In this document: positions 8,020-15,719 of the stretch, one piece after another | Numbering within the stretch: position 1 is the first letter of the stretch | Layout of the letters: the number at the start of each line of letters is the position of its first letter | Assembly (NCBI GenBank): GCA_009781125.1 | Contig: WQYS01000002.1 | Span: forward strand, 1 to 27,953 | Length of the DNA stretch: 27,953 bases | Reading direction: 5' to 3' | Origin: Acidobacteriaceae bacterium | GTDB taxonomy: Bacteria > Acidobacteriota > Terriglobia > Terriglobales > Acidobacteriaceae | Translations under genes and position numbers: made by a program | The notes under the pieces: generated by a model | What the model was told of the DNA's origin: nothing | Seen by the model: only the letters and a program-made list of their open reading frames with translations | The model's database searches: none

Positions 8020-8580
8020 GTGAAACGCTGGACACAAATTGTACTGGGGATACTTGCAATCACGGTTGGACTGACAGCTTGCCCGGCCCAGACCGGTTGG
8101 CAACAGAAGGTAAAGGACGAACTGCCGTTGTTGGGTCATCGCAATTGGATTGTCGTGGTGGATTCGGCTTATCCGCTTCAGACTTCGGCGGGCATTGAGG
8201 TGGTGGATACCGGCCAGGACCAGCTCGCGGTCGTGGATTATGTGTTGGCAGCGATCCAGGAGTCGAAGCATGTGCGTGCGCTGGCACATACGGACGCGGA
8301 ACTCGCCTATGTACCCGAAAGTGAAGCGCCAGGGGTGGAGCGCTATCGGACGCAATTGAAGCAGAGGCTCCAGGGTATTCCTACGGACTCAGTGTTGCAC
8401 CAGGAACTGATCGACCGGCTGAACAAGACGGGGGAAAGTTTTCATGTGCTGGTACTGAAGACGAACATGACGGTTCCTTACACCTCGTTGTTTCTGCAAT
8501 TGGACTGTAAATACTGGGGCGCAGACTCCGAAGCAAGATTACGGGAAACGATGAAAAAAGCGGAGCGCGCGAAAAAATAG
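8020..8580 (+). CDS. Exported RbsD/FucU-family sugar mutarotase-like protein (probable lipoprotein)
   Basis: This 186-residue protein starts at GTG 8020, behind GGGGGAG; an ATG at 8002 is in frame but has no such site. It opens with MKRWTQIVLGIL and reaches LTAC at residues 18-21, a lipobox, so it is probably anchored outside the cytoplasm. The mature part resembles D-ribose pyranase/L-fucose mutarotase. LLGHRNWIVVVDSAYPL matches the family GH...D segment (H40 and D48, the same 8-residue spacing as the RbsD His/Asp pair as I recall it). PGVERYRTQL matches the FucU PEVERRYR segment, and VPYTSLFLQL matches the C-terminal TPYANV segment, with the conserved Asn replaced. Known RbsD and FucU are cytoplasmic and about 140 residues long, so the signal sequence and extra length are unusual. 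The match is by eye; activity is unproven. Confidence 0.62.
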   Translation: MKRWTQIVLGILAITVGLTACPAQTGWQQKVKDELPLLGHRNWIVVVDSAYPLQTSAGIEVVDTGQDQLAVVDYVLAAIQESKHVRALAHTDAELAYVPESEAPGVERYRTQLKQRLQGIPTDSVLHQELIDRLNKTGESFHVLVLKTNMTVPYTSLFLQLDCKYWGADSEARLRETMKKAERAKK

Positions 8581-8727
8581 CTGTCCTCTCTGCAAATAGC
8601 AGGAAGTATTGCGGAAACACGCGCTGCTACACACTTGGCTGCCTGGTTTCAACGACTTTTTTCATGGTTGATCTTTTGGAAAAAGCATGGACAATAGTCT
8701 CAGCCATATGAGTGGAGGCCGCCCGTT

Positions 8728-9621
8728 ATGAATTCCCTGGTCGACATCAGGCTTGAGACCAGAATCATTGCATCGTATTACCACACGCCCAGTGAAATTG
8801 CACAAGAGATATTTTTGACTGTTCTGCGCGCGGGACATCTCCATGCAGGCCCACAGTACCGTGTCGAGCGGCGGATTTGCGCCGGACATGATCTGCTGTT
8901 CTGCCTGAAGGGTGGCGGATTTGTCATGACCGGCGGACATGCTTATTCCGTTGGGCCAGGCCAGATGGGATGGCTGAACGGCCATTATCCGCACGCGCAC
9001 TGGGCCAATCCGGCAGGGCCGTGGGAATTGCTTTGGGCAAGGATCGACGGCCATATTCTGGAGCGCTTATGGGGCGATCTCGATGTTAAACGTTTGCCTG
9101 TGTTTGATTTTGCCGAACCGCAGCGGATAGCGGCTGGTTTCCGGCGCATCTTCCGAACCATAAATAACAATCCACCTGCTATGGAAGCGCATATGAACGC
9201 AGATATCGCAAATATCATCGCGTGTGTCTGTGAAACGCGCCAGATTCATCGAATGGCCCCAACTCCCGGAGCGCCCCGAGGTCTTCAAACCATCATCGAC
9301 GATTTGAATTTGTACTTTTATCGTCAATGGCGCGTGGAGGATCTGGCTGAAATCGCAGGCATGAGCGTGCCCAATCTCTTTCGTTACTTTCGCCAGATAA
9401 CCGGGGCAACTCCTATCAGTTTTCTTCGGCGGATCCGCATCAATCAAGCCAAGCGCAGGCTGGTGGAAGGCACTGATTCCATCAAAGAAGTGGCGGAGCA
9501 GGTCGGATATGCAGACCCGTTCTATTTCAGCCGCGACTTCAAACGTCATACGGGCATGTCGCCTTCAGATTTCCGGCAACATGAAATCGGAGAATCTGCA
9601 GAGGAATCGATTACGGATTGA
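8728..9621 (+). CDS. AraC/XylS-family transcriptional regulator
   Basis: This 297-residue protein has an N-terminal AraC-type cupin sensor domain (about residues 30-170; LLFCLKGGGFVMTGGHAYSV and GPGQMGWLNGHYPHAHW) and a C-terminal double helix-turn-helix domain. The DNA-binding part includes WRVEDLAEIAGMSVPNLFRY and EVAEQVGYADPFYFSRDFKR and ends with the usual TGMSPSDFRQ. The cupin is typical of sugar-sensing activators such as AraC and RhaS. GTGGAGG lies before the ATG. It is 274 bases upstream of the TonB-dependent receptor gene in the same direction, and that gap holds a strong promoter, so it is the natural candidate activator of the utilization locus. The inducer cannot be read from the sequence. 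Confidence 0.93.
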   Translation: MNSLVDIRLETRIIASYYHTPSEIAQEIFLTVLRAGHLHAGPQYRVERRICAGHDLLFCLKGGGFVMTGGHAYSVGPGQMGWLNGHYPHAHWANPAGPWELLWARIDGHILERLWGDLDVKRLPVFDFAEPQRIAAGFRRIFRTINNNPPAMEAHMNADIANIIACVCETRQIHRMAPTPGAPRGLQTIIDDLNLYFYRQWRVEDLAEIAGMSVPNLFRYFRQITGATPISFLRRIRINQAKRRLVEGTDSIKEVAEQVGYADPFYFSRDFKRHTGMSPSDFRQHEIGESAEESITD

Positions 9622-9737
9622 CCGTTGTCTTCTCAACAGAGAGTGCTGTCGAAGTTCGGTGGTTCCCTGTCGATAACCTCTGCGCAAAGCCGATAGGATT
9701 GTTCATGACATGCCAAGTAAAGTACATGGCGTAACTC

Positions 9738-9774
9738 TTGACAATTTAAATAGCCAACGCCTATAAACGTTTCA
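9738..9774 (+). promoter_or_regulatory. Strong sigma-70-type promoter with overlapping LacI-like operator
   Basis: TTGACA (9738-9743) is followed after 18 bases by TATAAA (9762-9767). Overlapping the -10 box is the palindrome AAACGTTT (9765-9772). The longer TAAACGTTTCA (9764-9774) resembles the TGAAACGTTTCA consensus of LacI/GalR-family operators. The first codon of the receptor gene is about 120 bases downstream. No LacI-family gene is in the window. Confidence 0.6.
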
Positions 9775-9895
9775 CCATCGACGTATACAGACGTTTGATA
9801 GTGTCGCCTGGACCCTTGTGAATGCCGTGTCTTCAGGATTCCAGGTTGATTTCTTGCAGGTTCTCAAGGCTGTAGCACTTGAAAAGGAGTTCCAT

Positions 9896-12800
9896 ATGAA
9901 GTTCACCAGACCTCAGTTTCCGTATACCCTCTGGATTACTCTGTTTCTCGCTTTGCTCGTCTCCTTAGTCTGTCCTCAATATGGCCTGGCTCAGAACGAT
10001 ACCGGAAGCTTTTCCGGGACGGTGAAAGACCAGACAGGCGCGGTGATTTTGCAGGCATCCGTGACTGCCACCAACGTGAGCACCGGGAGCGTGAGCAGGA
10101 CAAGTTCGAATGCGGCAGGTGTATACATCTTCCCCAGTCTTCCTATCGGCACCTACACGATCTCGGCTTCGCATGCTGGATTTTCCCCAATCACGATCTC
10201 GGGAATTACTTTGCAGGTGTATCAAAAAGCGGTAATCGACATCGTGATGCAGGTGGGCGGATCGGAACAAACCGTTACCGTACAGGGGAGCGCGCCGCTG
10301 GTTGATCCAAGTACAGCCAGTTTGGGAACGGTGGTCGACGAGAAGTCCATTCAGAACCTCCCGTTGAACCTGCGCCAGGTGGGCGCGCTGGCCTTGACCG
10401 TTCCCGGAACCATCGACACCTCGGGGCGTTCTCTGACCAGCATGGTTGGGAATGGTTCCGGCTTCAACGACAACAGTTATGCCGGTGCAGGAGGATATTC
10501 GGGCAGCAACCTTCTGCTGATTGACGGCATGGTATCGCGCTCGATGAACAATGGAGCCTTCGCTCTGAATCCGCCGCCTGATTTTGTGAAAGAGTTCAAG
10601 ATTCAGAACAACATCTATGACGCCGCGTACGGATTGACCGCAGGAACCGTCATGAACCTGACCACGCAGTCAGGAACCAACACGATCCACGGAGGTGCAT
10701 GGGAGTATCTTCGCAATCGCGTCTTCGACGCCCGCAACTACTTTAATACACCGGACATCAACCCGGACAAACCCGAGTTTACGCGCAACCAGTTCGGGGC
10801 GTCCCTGGGGCTTCCAATCCTGAAAAACAAGCTCTTTGCGTTTGGGGCCTACGAAGGTCTGCGGCTGGCTGAAGGCAGCGACTGGAATAGTCCCGTCCCG
10901 ACAATCGCCCAGAAGAATGGAGATTTCAGCGGATTGCTGACCGGAAATATGCAGAATTTGTGCGGAGAAGGAGACTCCCACAATCTCATCTACGATACCG
11001 GACAACTCTTTGATCCAGCCACCGAATATATGCAAAACTGCGACAATGGAAACTCGGTGCTGGTGGGCACTCCAATCCCTGGGAACAACATCGCAAACTA
11101 TGGCAGCGGACTTGATTCGGTAGCGCTGAAGGTTCTGGCGCTTTATCCCGACCCCAATAGTGGCGGACAGTTTTACTTGAACGAAATGCCGTACCGTGAT
11201 TCACGCAACCAGTGGGATGCGCGGGTCGACTGGAACGCTACCAAGAAAGATTACATATTTGGGCGATACATGATGGGATCTGTGGACCAGGTCTTTCCTG
11301 GAGCGCTGCAAATGTTCACTTTCATCCAATACTTCAAGGGGCATAACGTGGTTGGGGGCTGGACGCACACCTTTAGTCCAACTCTGCTCAACGATCTCCG
11401 GATTGGTTACCAGAAAAATTACCTGGATATGTCCTCTGAAGGCGTCCCGCGGCCACCGGGAACCCTCGCAAGCATGGGCATTGCTGGACTGGCTGCTGAC
11501 AATCCCATGTTCGAAGAGTATCCAAGTATCGGCTTCAACAACTTTGCGGGGTGGGGAGATGGCACTTACAATCCGGACATTCTGCCCGATGCAACGATTA
11601 AGTATTCGGACATGATGACGAAGGTGTTGAAGCGGCATACCCTGACATTCGGCTTCGATTTCAATTTCTGGAATACAAAAGGCATGACTGCCCCGTACGC
11701 GCCGAATGGAGCCTTCTATTTTGACGGTCGGTTCTCTGCCCTGGGAGGGGGGTCGGCGGATGCTTCAAGCGCCTCGGACCTTGCGGACCTTGAGTTGGGC
11801 TATCCCGCTAATGCCTTCTATACCAAGAACCCCATCGTGAGCAATCTGACAGGCGGAAATTGGCTGGCCATATTCGTTCAGGACAATTTCCGGGTTAGCT
11901 CCAACGTCACGATCGAGGCCGGATTCCGCTGGGATTATCGCAGACAGCCTATTGAGGAAAATAACGCGATGGCTGCCTTCTTTCCGCTGTCGGACCAGCC
12001 CCTCTATCAGCCGGGAAATGCTCTGCTTATAAGCGCGTTTCCGGATGCACAAAACGATGCGCTCTGCGCCCAGGCCTATCTGCAGTCAGCAACTGGCCAG
12101 TGCCTGGTCGCCACTGCGGATAAGCGAAGGCAGTTAGGATTCAACAAGAACCAGGCGCGGCAGGTAAGTTTCGGCCCAGGAGCTGGCGATTTTTCACCTC
12201 GTCTGGCCATCTCCATGCGCCCAACCGGCTCGAATAAGTTAATTCTCCATGTTGGAGGAGGGATCTTTACCGATCTTAGCCTTACCAACCAACTGGCGGG
12301 CGCCAACGCCAATCCGATCACTGTTGTAACGCCTGTTTATGACACCAACTTCGGTGCGCCGCCACCGCAGACGGGCGGTATTGCAACGACGACGGAGCAG
12401 GTGTTCATGCATTCAACGACTCCTACTCTGGCGGAGGTCAATGCAGCCACGCAGCCCAGCCCGTTCTACCACACGCCGACACTTTATGAGTGGAGCATGA
12501 GTGTGCAGACACAGCTTGCCGACGACTGGGCGATCGAGGCTGCTTATCTGGGGAACAGGGGCGTTCATCTGGATTTTCTGCATGAGACCGGCAATCAGCC
12601 AAAACCCGGCGTTACGGATATGCAGGAAAGGAGACCCTGGCCTGACTTCAATCAGCTCCGCTACGACACCTGGGACGGTATCTCGAACTACCATGCTTTG
12701 ACCATTAAGGTCACCAAAGCCGCGCGCCACGGACTTTCGGGTCTGATCGGATATACCTATTCGAAGGCGCTGGACCAGAACAGCGGCACCTCAGAGACTT

Positions 12801-13432
12801 TGGCTGCTCCTCAGGACGACAACAACCCGCGCGCCGAGTACGGGCTGGCTGATACCAGCATTCGTCATCGATTTACGTTGAGTGGAATCTATGAGCTTCC
12901 CTTCGGCAAGGGCCGTCGTTTCCTGGGTAGCGGTGGTCCGCTGGTCAACGCGCTGGCAGGAGACTGGAGCCTTTCGTCGATCATAACGGCCCAGTCCGGA
13001 TATCCCTTTACCGTAACTAGTGCCAATGATTTTTCCAATACCGGCTCGTGGATGCCAAGACCAGACAGGATATGCAAAGGCGTTGGGAAACGTTCTCTGG
13101 ATAACTGGTTTGATCAAAGTTGTTTCCCCACGGACGCTCTTGAAGCGGCTTTGAATGCTGGTACTCCCCGGTTTGGGAACTCTGGCCGCAATATCTTGTT
13201 TGGTCCGGGACTCGTCGATGTAGACGCTTCCCTGATCAAGCGCTTTACGATTGTAGACAGGCTGAAGACAGAGTTTAAAGCGGAATTTTTCAACATACTG
13301 AATCATCCCAACTTTGCGCAGCCAGATGGAACTGTAGGCGATGGGTACACCGGCATGATCTACAACACAGTGGGCATAGGTACCACTGGATACAACCGGC
13401 AAATTCAACTAGGTCTGTCAGCGAAATTCTGA
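9896..13432 (+). CDS. Oar-like TonB-dependent outer-membrane receptor
   Basis: This 1178-residue outer-membrane protein starts at ATG 9896, preceded by AAAAGGAG; an upstream in-frame GTG at 9818 is rejected because it would extend past the signal peptide. The order is a signal peptide ending YGLAQ (about residue 33), a carboxypeptidase-regulatory-like beta-sandwich (GSFSGTVKDQTGAVILQASV to IGTYTISASHAGF, about residues 37-95), a plug region (EKSIQNLPLNLRQVGALALT, then LLLIDGMVS) and a long beta-barrel with LNDLRIGYQKNYLDMS-type strands. It ends in a C-terminal phenylalanine (LGLSAKF), as barrel proteins do. Such receptors import oligosaccharides using TonB energy. No SusD lipoprotein follows, which is the usual arrangement in Acidobacteriota and unlike Bacteroidota. 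It opens the degradative gene series, so its cargo is probably the glycan cut by the next three genes. Confidence 0.94.
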   Translation: MKFTRPQFPYTLWITLFLALLVSLVCPQYGLAQNDTGSFSGTVKDQTGAVILQASVTATNVSTGSVSRTSSNAAGVYIFPSLPIGTYTISASHAGFSPITISGITLQVYQKAVIDIVMQVGGSEQTVTVQGSAPLVDPSTASLGTVVDEKSIQNLPLNLRQVGALALTVPGTIDTSGRSLTSMVGNGSGFNDNSYAGAGGYSGSNLLLIDGMVSRSMNNGAFALNPPPDFVKEFKIQNNIYDAAYGLTAGTVMNLTTQSGTNTIHGGAWEYLRNRVFDARNYFNTPDINPDKPEFTRNQFGASLGLPILKNKLFAFGAYEGLRLAEGSDWNSPVPTIAQKNGDFSGLLTGNMQNLCGEGDSHNLIYDTGQLFDPATEYMQNCDNGNSVLVGTPIPGNNIANYGSGLDSVALKVLALYPDPNSGGQFYLNEMPYRDSRNQWDARVDWNATKKDYIFGRYMMGSVDQVFPGALQMFTFIQYFKGHNVVGGWTHTFSPTLLNDLRIGYQKNYLDMSSEGVPRPPGTLASMGIAGLAADNPMFEEYPSIGFNNFAGWGDGTYNPDILPDATIKYSDMMTKVLKRHTLTFGFDFNFWNTKGMTAPYAPNGAFYFDGRFSALGGGSADASSASDLADLELGYPANAFYTKNPIVSNLTGGNWLAIFVQDNFRVSSNVTIEAGFRWDYRRQPIEENNAMAAFFPLSDQPLYQPGNALLISAFPDAQNDALCAQAYLQSATGQCLVATADKRRQLGFNKNQARQVSFGPGAGDFSPRLAISMRPTGSNKLILHVGGGIFTDLSLTNQLAGANANPITVVTPVYDTNFGAPPPQTGGIATTTEQVFMHSTTPTLAEVNAATQPSPFYHTPTLYEWSMSVQTQLADDWAIEAAYLGNRGVHLDFLHETGNQPKPGVTDMQERRPWPDFNQLRYDTWDGISNYHALTIKVTKAARHGLSGLIGYTYSKALDQNSGTSETLAAPQDDNNPRAEYGLADTSIRHRFTLSGIYELPFGKGRRFLGSGGPLVNALAGDWSLSSIITAQSGYPFTVTSANDFSNTGSWMPRPDRICKGVGKRSLDNWFDQSCFPTDALEAALNAGTPRFGNSGRNILFGPGLVDVDASLIKRFTIVDRLKTEFKAEFFNILNHPNFAQPDGTVGDGYTGMIYNTVGIGTTGYNRQIQLGLSAKF

Positions 13433-13446
13433 TCGAAAGTGTGATC

Positions 13447-13488
13447 GAGGCTAGTTGGGTGCCGAGAGAGAATTGCTCAACTAGCCTC
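13447..13488 (+). other. Intercistronic hairpin after the receptor gene
   Basis: GAGGCTAGTTG (13447-13457) pairs perfectly with CAACTAGCCTC (13478-13488), an 11-bp stem with a 20-base loop. It lies 14 bases after the receptor stop and 16 bases before the next start. No U-tract follows, so it may be an mRNA-stabilising or processing element rather than a full terminator. Confidence 0.5.
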
Positions 13489-13504
13489 AAAGATCAGCAG
13501 AGAA

Positions 13505-15694
13505 ATGTACGCTGTGAAATTCGACAGAAGAACATTATTCAAATCGGCAGGTGCTTACGGAATTACTCTCGCCATTCCGGATGTCCTGCGTTCTGAAACG
13601 GCAAATGAGGCAGCTACTCCAGCGGCGGTAAACGAAGCGTCGGCCAGTTCTGGTGTGTTTCAAGAACCGCTTATCGTGGCTCCTGACAATCCTGCGCAAT
13701 GGGAGGCTTTTCGCCGCGATCTTGCAGCGTGGCGTAAAGCAGAACGAGAGCGTCTCAGGTACAGCGACTCTCTCTATACGCTTCCTGAATCCCGCTGGAC
13801 GAGCCGGAATTTTGCCTGCTGCTTTGTGATGCTCTGTGACCTGGAGTTTTACAGTCCAGCTACAGGGAATTACAGGGTGGAATCCTTTCTGGAGGAAGGG
13901 CGAAGGGAGTTTGGTGGATACGATAGCGTTGTCTTGTGGCACGCTTATCCGAGAATCGGTGTCGACGATCGCAACCAGTTCGATTTCTATCGCGATATGC
14001 CTGGAGGACTGGATGGACTGCGCAGGTTGTCGAGAACACTGCATGACCATGGCGTGAAAGTGTTCATTGATTACAACCCATGGGATCAAGGAACCCGGCG
14101 GGAAGGCAAGGATGATTTTGACGTCCTTTCCATGATCGTCGGCGAAACGGAAGCTGACGGCGTTTTTCTCGACACTCTTTCCCAGGGCGCCGAAAGCTTC
14201 CGTTCTAAACTGGATGCCGTTCGCCGCGGAGTGGCTCTGGAATCTGAAGATACCGTGCCTCTTGATGTCTTGTACTTTCATAACATGTCGTGGGCGCAAT
14301 GGTACTTCGATAGTCAGGTACCTGGCATTCTCCGGAACAAGTGGTTTGAGCGGCGGCATATGCAACATCAAATCCATCGCTGGAACCACGACCACATCAA
14401 TGAACTTCAGATGGCGTGGATGAACGGCAGCGGGATGTTAATTTGGGAGAACGTCTTCGGTAGTTGGGTAGGCTGGAGCCAGAGCGACCGTGCGATTCTC
14501 CGATCCATGCTTCCAATCCAACGTCGATATTCTTCCTTGTTTGCAGGAGAGGGCTGGACGCCGCTGGTGGAAACCTCTCAACCAGACCTCTATGCAAGCC
14601 TGTGGGAAGACGGTTCCCGGAAGCTATGGACTCTTGTGAACAGGTCGGAAAGATCAATCACGGGTGAGTTGCTGACTGTTTCTCATTCGGAACCTTGCCA
14701 GTACTTTGACCTGGTGAAAGGAGAACCCATCTCTGTCGTCCACGGTCATGAGCGAACCAGCCTGCGGGGAACGGTCCCTCCGCGTGGGATTGGAGCCATC
14801 CTTTGCACAAAAGCGGACGAAGGGTCTGATTTTGATAAGTTTCTCCACGATCAGAGAAGTCTCCATCAGCGCAGAAGTGAAGACAGGACTTTTGCTTTTC
14901 GGCCAAGTGTGCAGAAGACGGTCGAGAGAATCGTGCCCGCTCAAGGCGGAAAAATTCCAGATGGCATGGTGCTGATACCTGCGGCACGATTTCTCATGAA
15001 GGTTTCATTTCGTACTCGCGAACCCGGATTTTATGAATCTTCCACTGATATAAACCTTGATAATCCATTGCTGGTAGTCGAGTTCGAGCGAGACGTTGTG
15101 TTACAAAGCTATGCCATCGACGCCGCTCCAGTGACAAACGCGCAGTATGCAGAGTTTCTTCGTGCTACATCCTACAAGCCGGTACATAGCGAGAATTTTC
15201 TAAAACACTGGAAAGATGGCAAGGTACCTCCTCCCGGACTCGAAGACCATCCGGTAGTCTATGTTGACCTGGACGATGCGCGGGCCTATGCGAGATGGGC
15301 CGGTAAGCGTCTGCCAACCGAGGAAGAGTGGCAGCACGCGGCCCAGGGCTCCGGTAACCTTCGCTATCCGTGGGGCAACGAGATGCTCCCCAATCGCTGC
15401 AACGGGGGAGAGACCGGATCGACCATGCCTGTTACCGCATTTCCTCTGGGACGGTCTCCGTTCGGTTGTTACGACATGTGCGGAAATACATGGGAGTGGA
15501 CAGAAAGCGAGCGAAGCGACGAAAGGACACGCTTCTGCATTCTTAAGGGAGGATCGTTCTATCAAGCCAGGGGATCGGAATGGTATGCCGATGGCGGCCC
15601 ACAACCTTCCGAATTTGCTTCTAAATATCTGCTGATGTGGCCAGGGGTCGATCGGTGCGCTACTATCGGCTTTCGCTGCGTAGTAGATAACTAA
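13505..15694 (+). CDS. Tat-exported TIM-barrel glycosidase-like protein fused to a formylglycine-generating-enzyme (FGE)-like domain
   Basis: This 729-residue two-domain protein opens with FDRRTLFKSAGAYG, a twin-arginine export signal. Residues about 80-400 look like a TIM barrel of a retaining-glycosidase clan: VVLWHAYPRIGVDDRNQFDF, HDHGVKVFIDYNPWD, DGVFLDTL with D223, and GMLIWENVFGSWVG with E315, then a beta-rich tail. D223 and E315 are candidate catalytic acids only. Residues about 485-729 form an FGE-sulfatase/SUMF1-type domain: GMVLIPAARFLM, APVTNAQYAEFLRAT, RAYARWAGKRLPTEEEWQHA, LRYPWGNE, FGCYDMCGNTWEWTES, KGGSF and a terminal GFRC. The paired copper-binding cysteines that true formylglycine-generating enzymes carry just after GGSF are missing (FYQARGSEWYADGG follows), so sulfatase maturation is unlikely and no sulfatase is encoded nearby. 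The domain may bind carbohydrate or have a different oxidative role. The family of the N-terminal barrel was not recognised. Confidence 0.78.
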   Translation: MYAVKFDRRTLFKSAGAYGITLAIPDVLRSETANEAATPAAVNEASASSGVFQEPLIVAPDNPAQWEAFRRDLAAWRKAERERLRYSDSLYTLPESRWTSRNFACCFVMLCDLEFYSPATGNYRVESFLEEGRREFGGYDSVVLWHAYPRIGVDDRNQFDFYRDMPGGLDGLRRLSRTLHDHGVKVFIDYNPWDQGTRREGKDDFDVLSMIVGETEADGVFLDTLSQGAESFRSKLDAVRRGVALESEDTVPLDVLYFHNMSWAQWYFDSQVPGILRNKWFERRHMQHQIHRWNHDHINELQMAWMNGSGMLIWENVFGSWVGWSQSDRAILRSMLPIQRRYSSLFAGEGWTPLVETSQPDLYASLWEDGSRKLWTLVNRSERSITGELLTVSHSEPCQYFDLVKGEPISVVHGHERTSLRGTVPPRGIGAILCTKADEGSDFDKFLHDQRSLHQRRSEDRTFAFRPSVQKTVERIVPAQGGKIPDGMVLIPAARFLMKVSFRTREPGFYESSTDINLDNPLLVVEFERDVVLQSYAIDAAPVTNAQYAEFLRATSYKPVHSENFLKHWKDGKVPPPGLEDHPVVYVDLDDARAYARWAGKRLPTEEEWQHAAQGSGNLRYPWGNEMLPNRCNGGETGSTMPVTAFPLGRSPFGCYDMCGNTWEWTESERSDERTRFCILKGGSFYQARGSEWYADGGPQPSEFASKYLLMWPGVDRCATIGFRCVVDN

Positions 15695-15719
15695 CACTCT
15701 GTCAGTCGAAGGAGTCTCC

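Noticed and set aside
13535..14395. 286-residue minus-strand open frame
   Set aside because: It is antisense to the well-supported Tat-exported fusion gene, with no motif or ribosome binding site.
13505..15694. True sulfatase-activating (formylglycine-generating) enzyme
   Set aside because: The paired active-site cysteines are missing at the expected place and no sulfatase gene is in the window.
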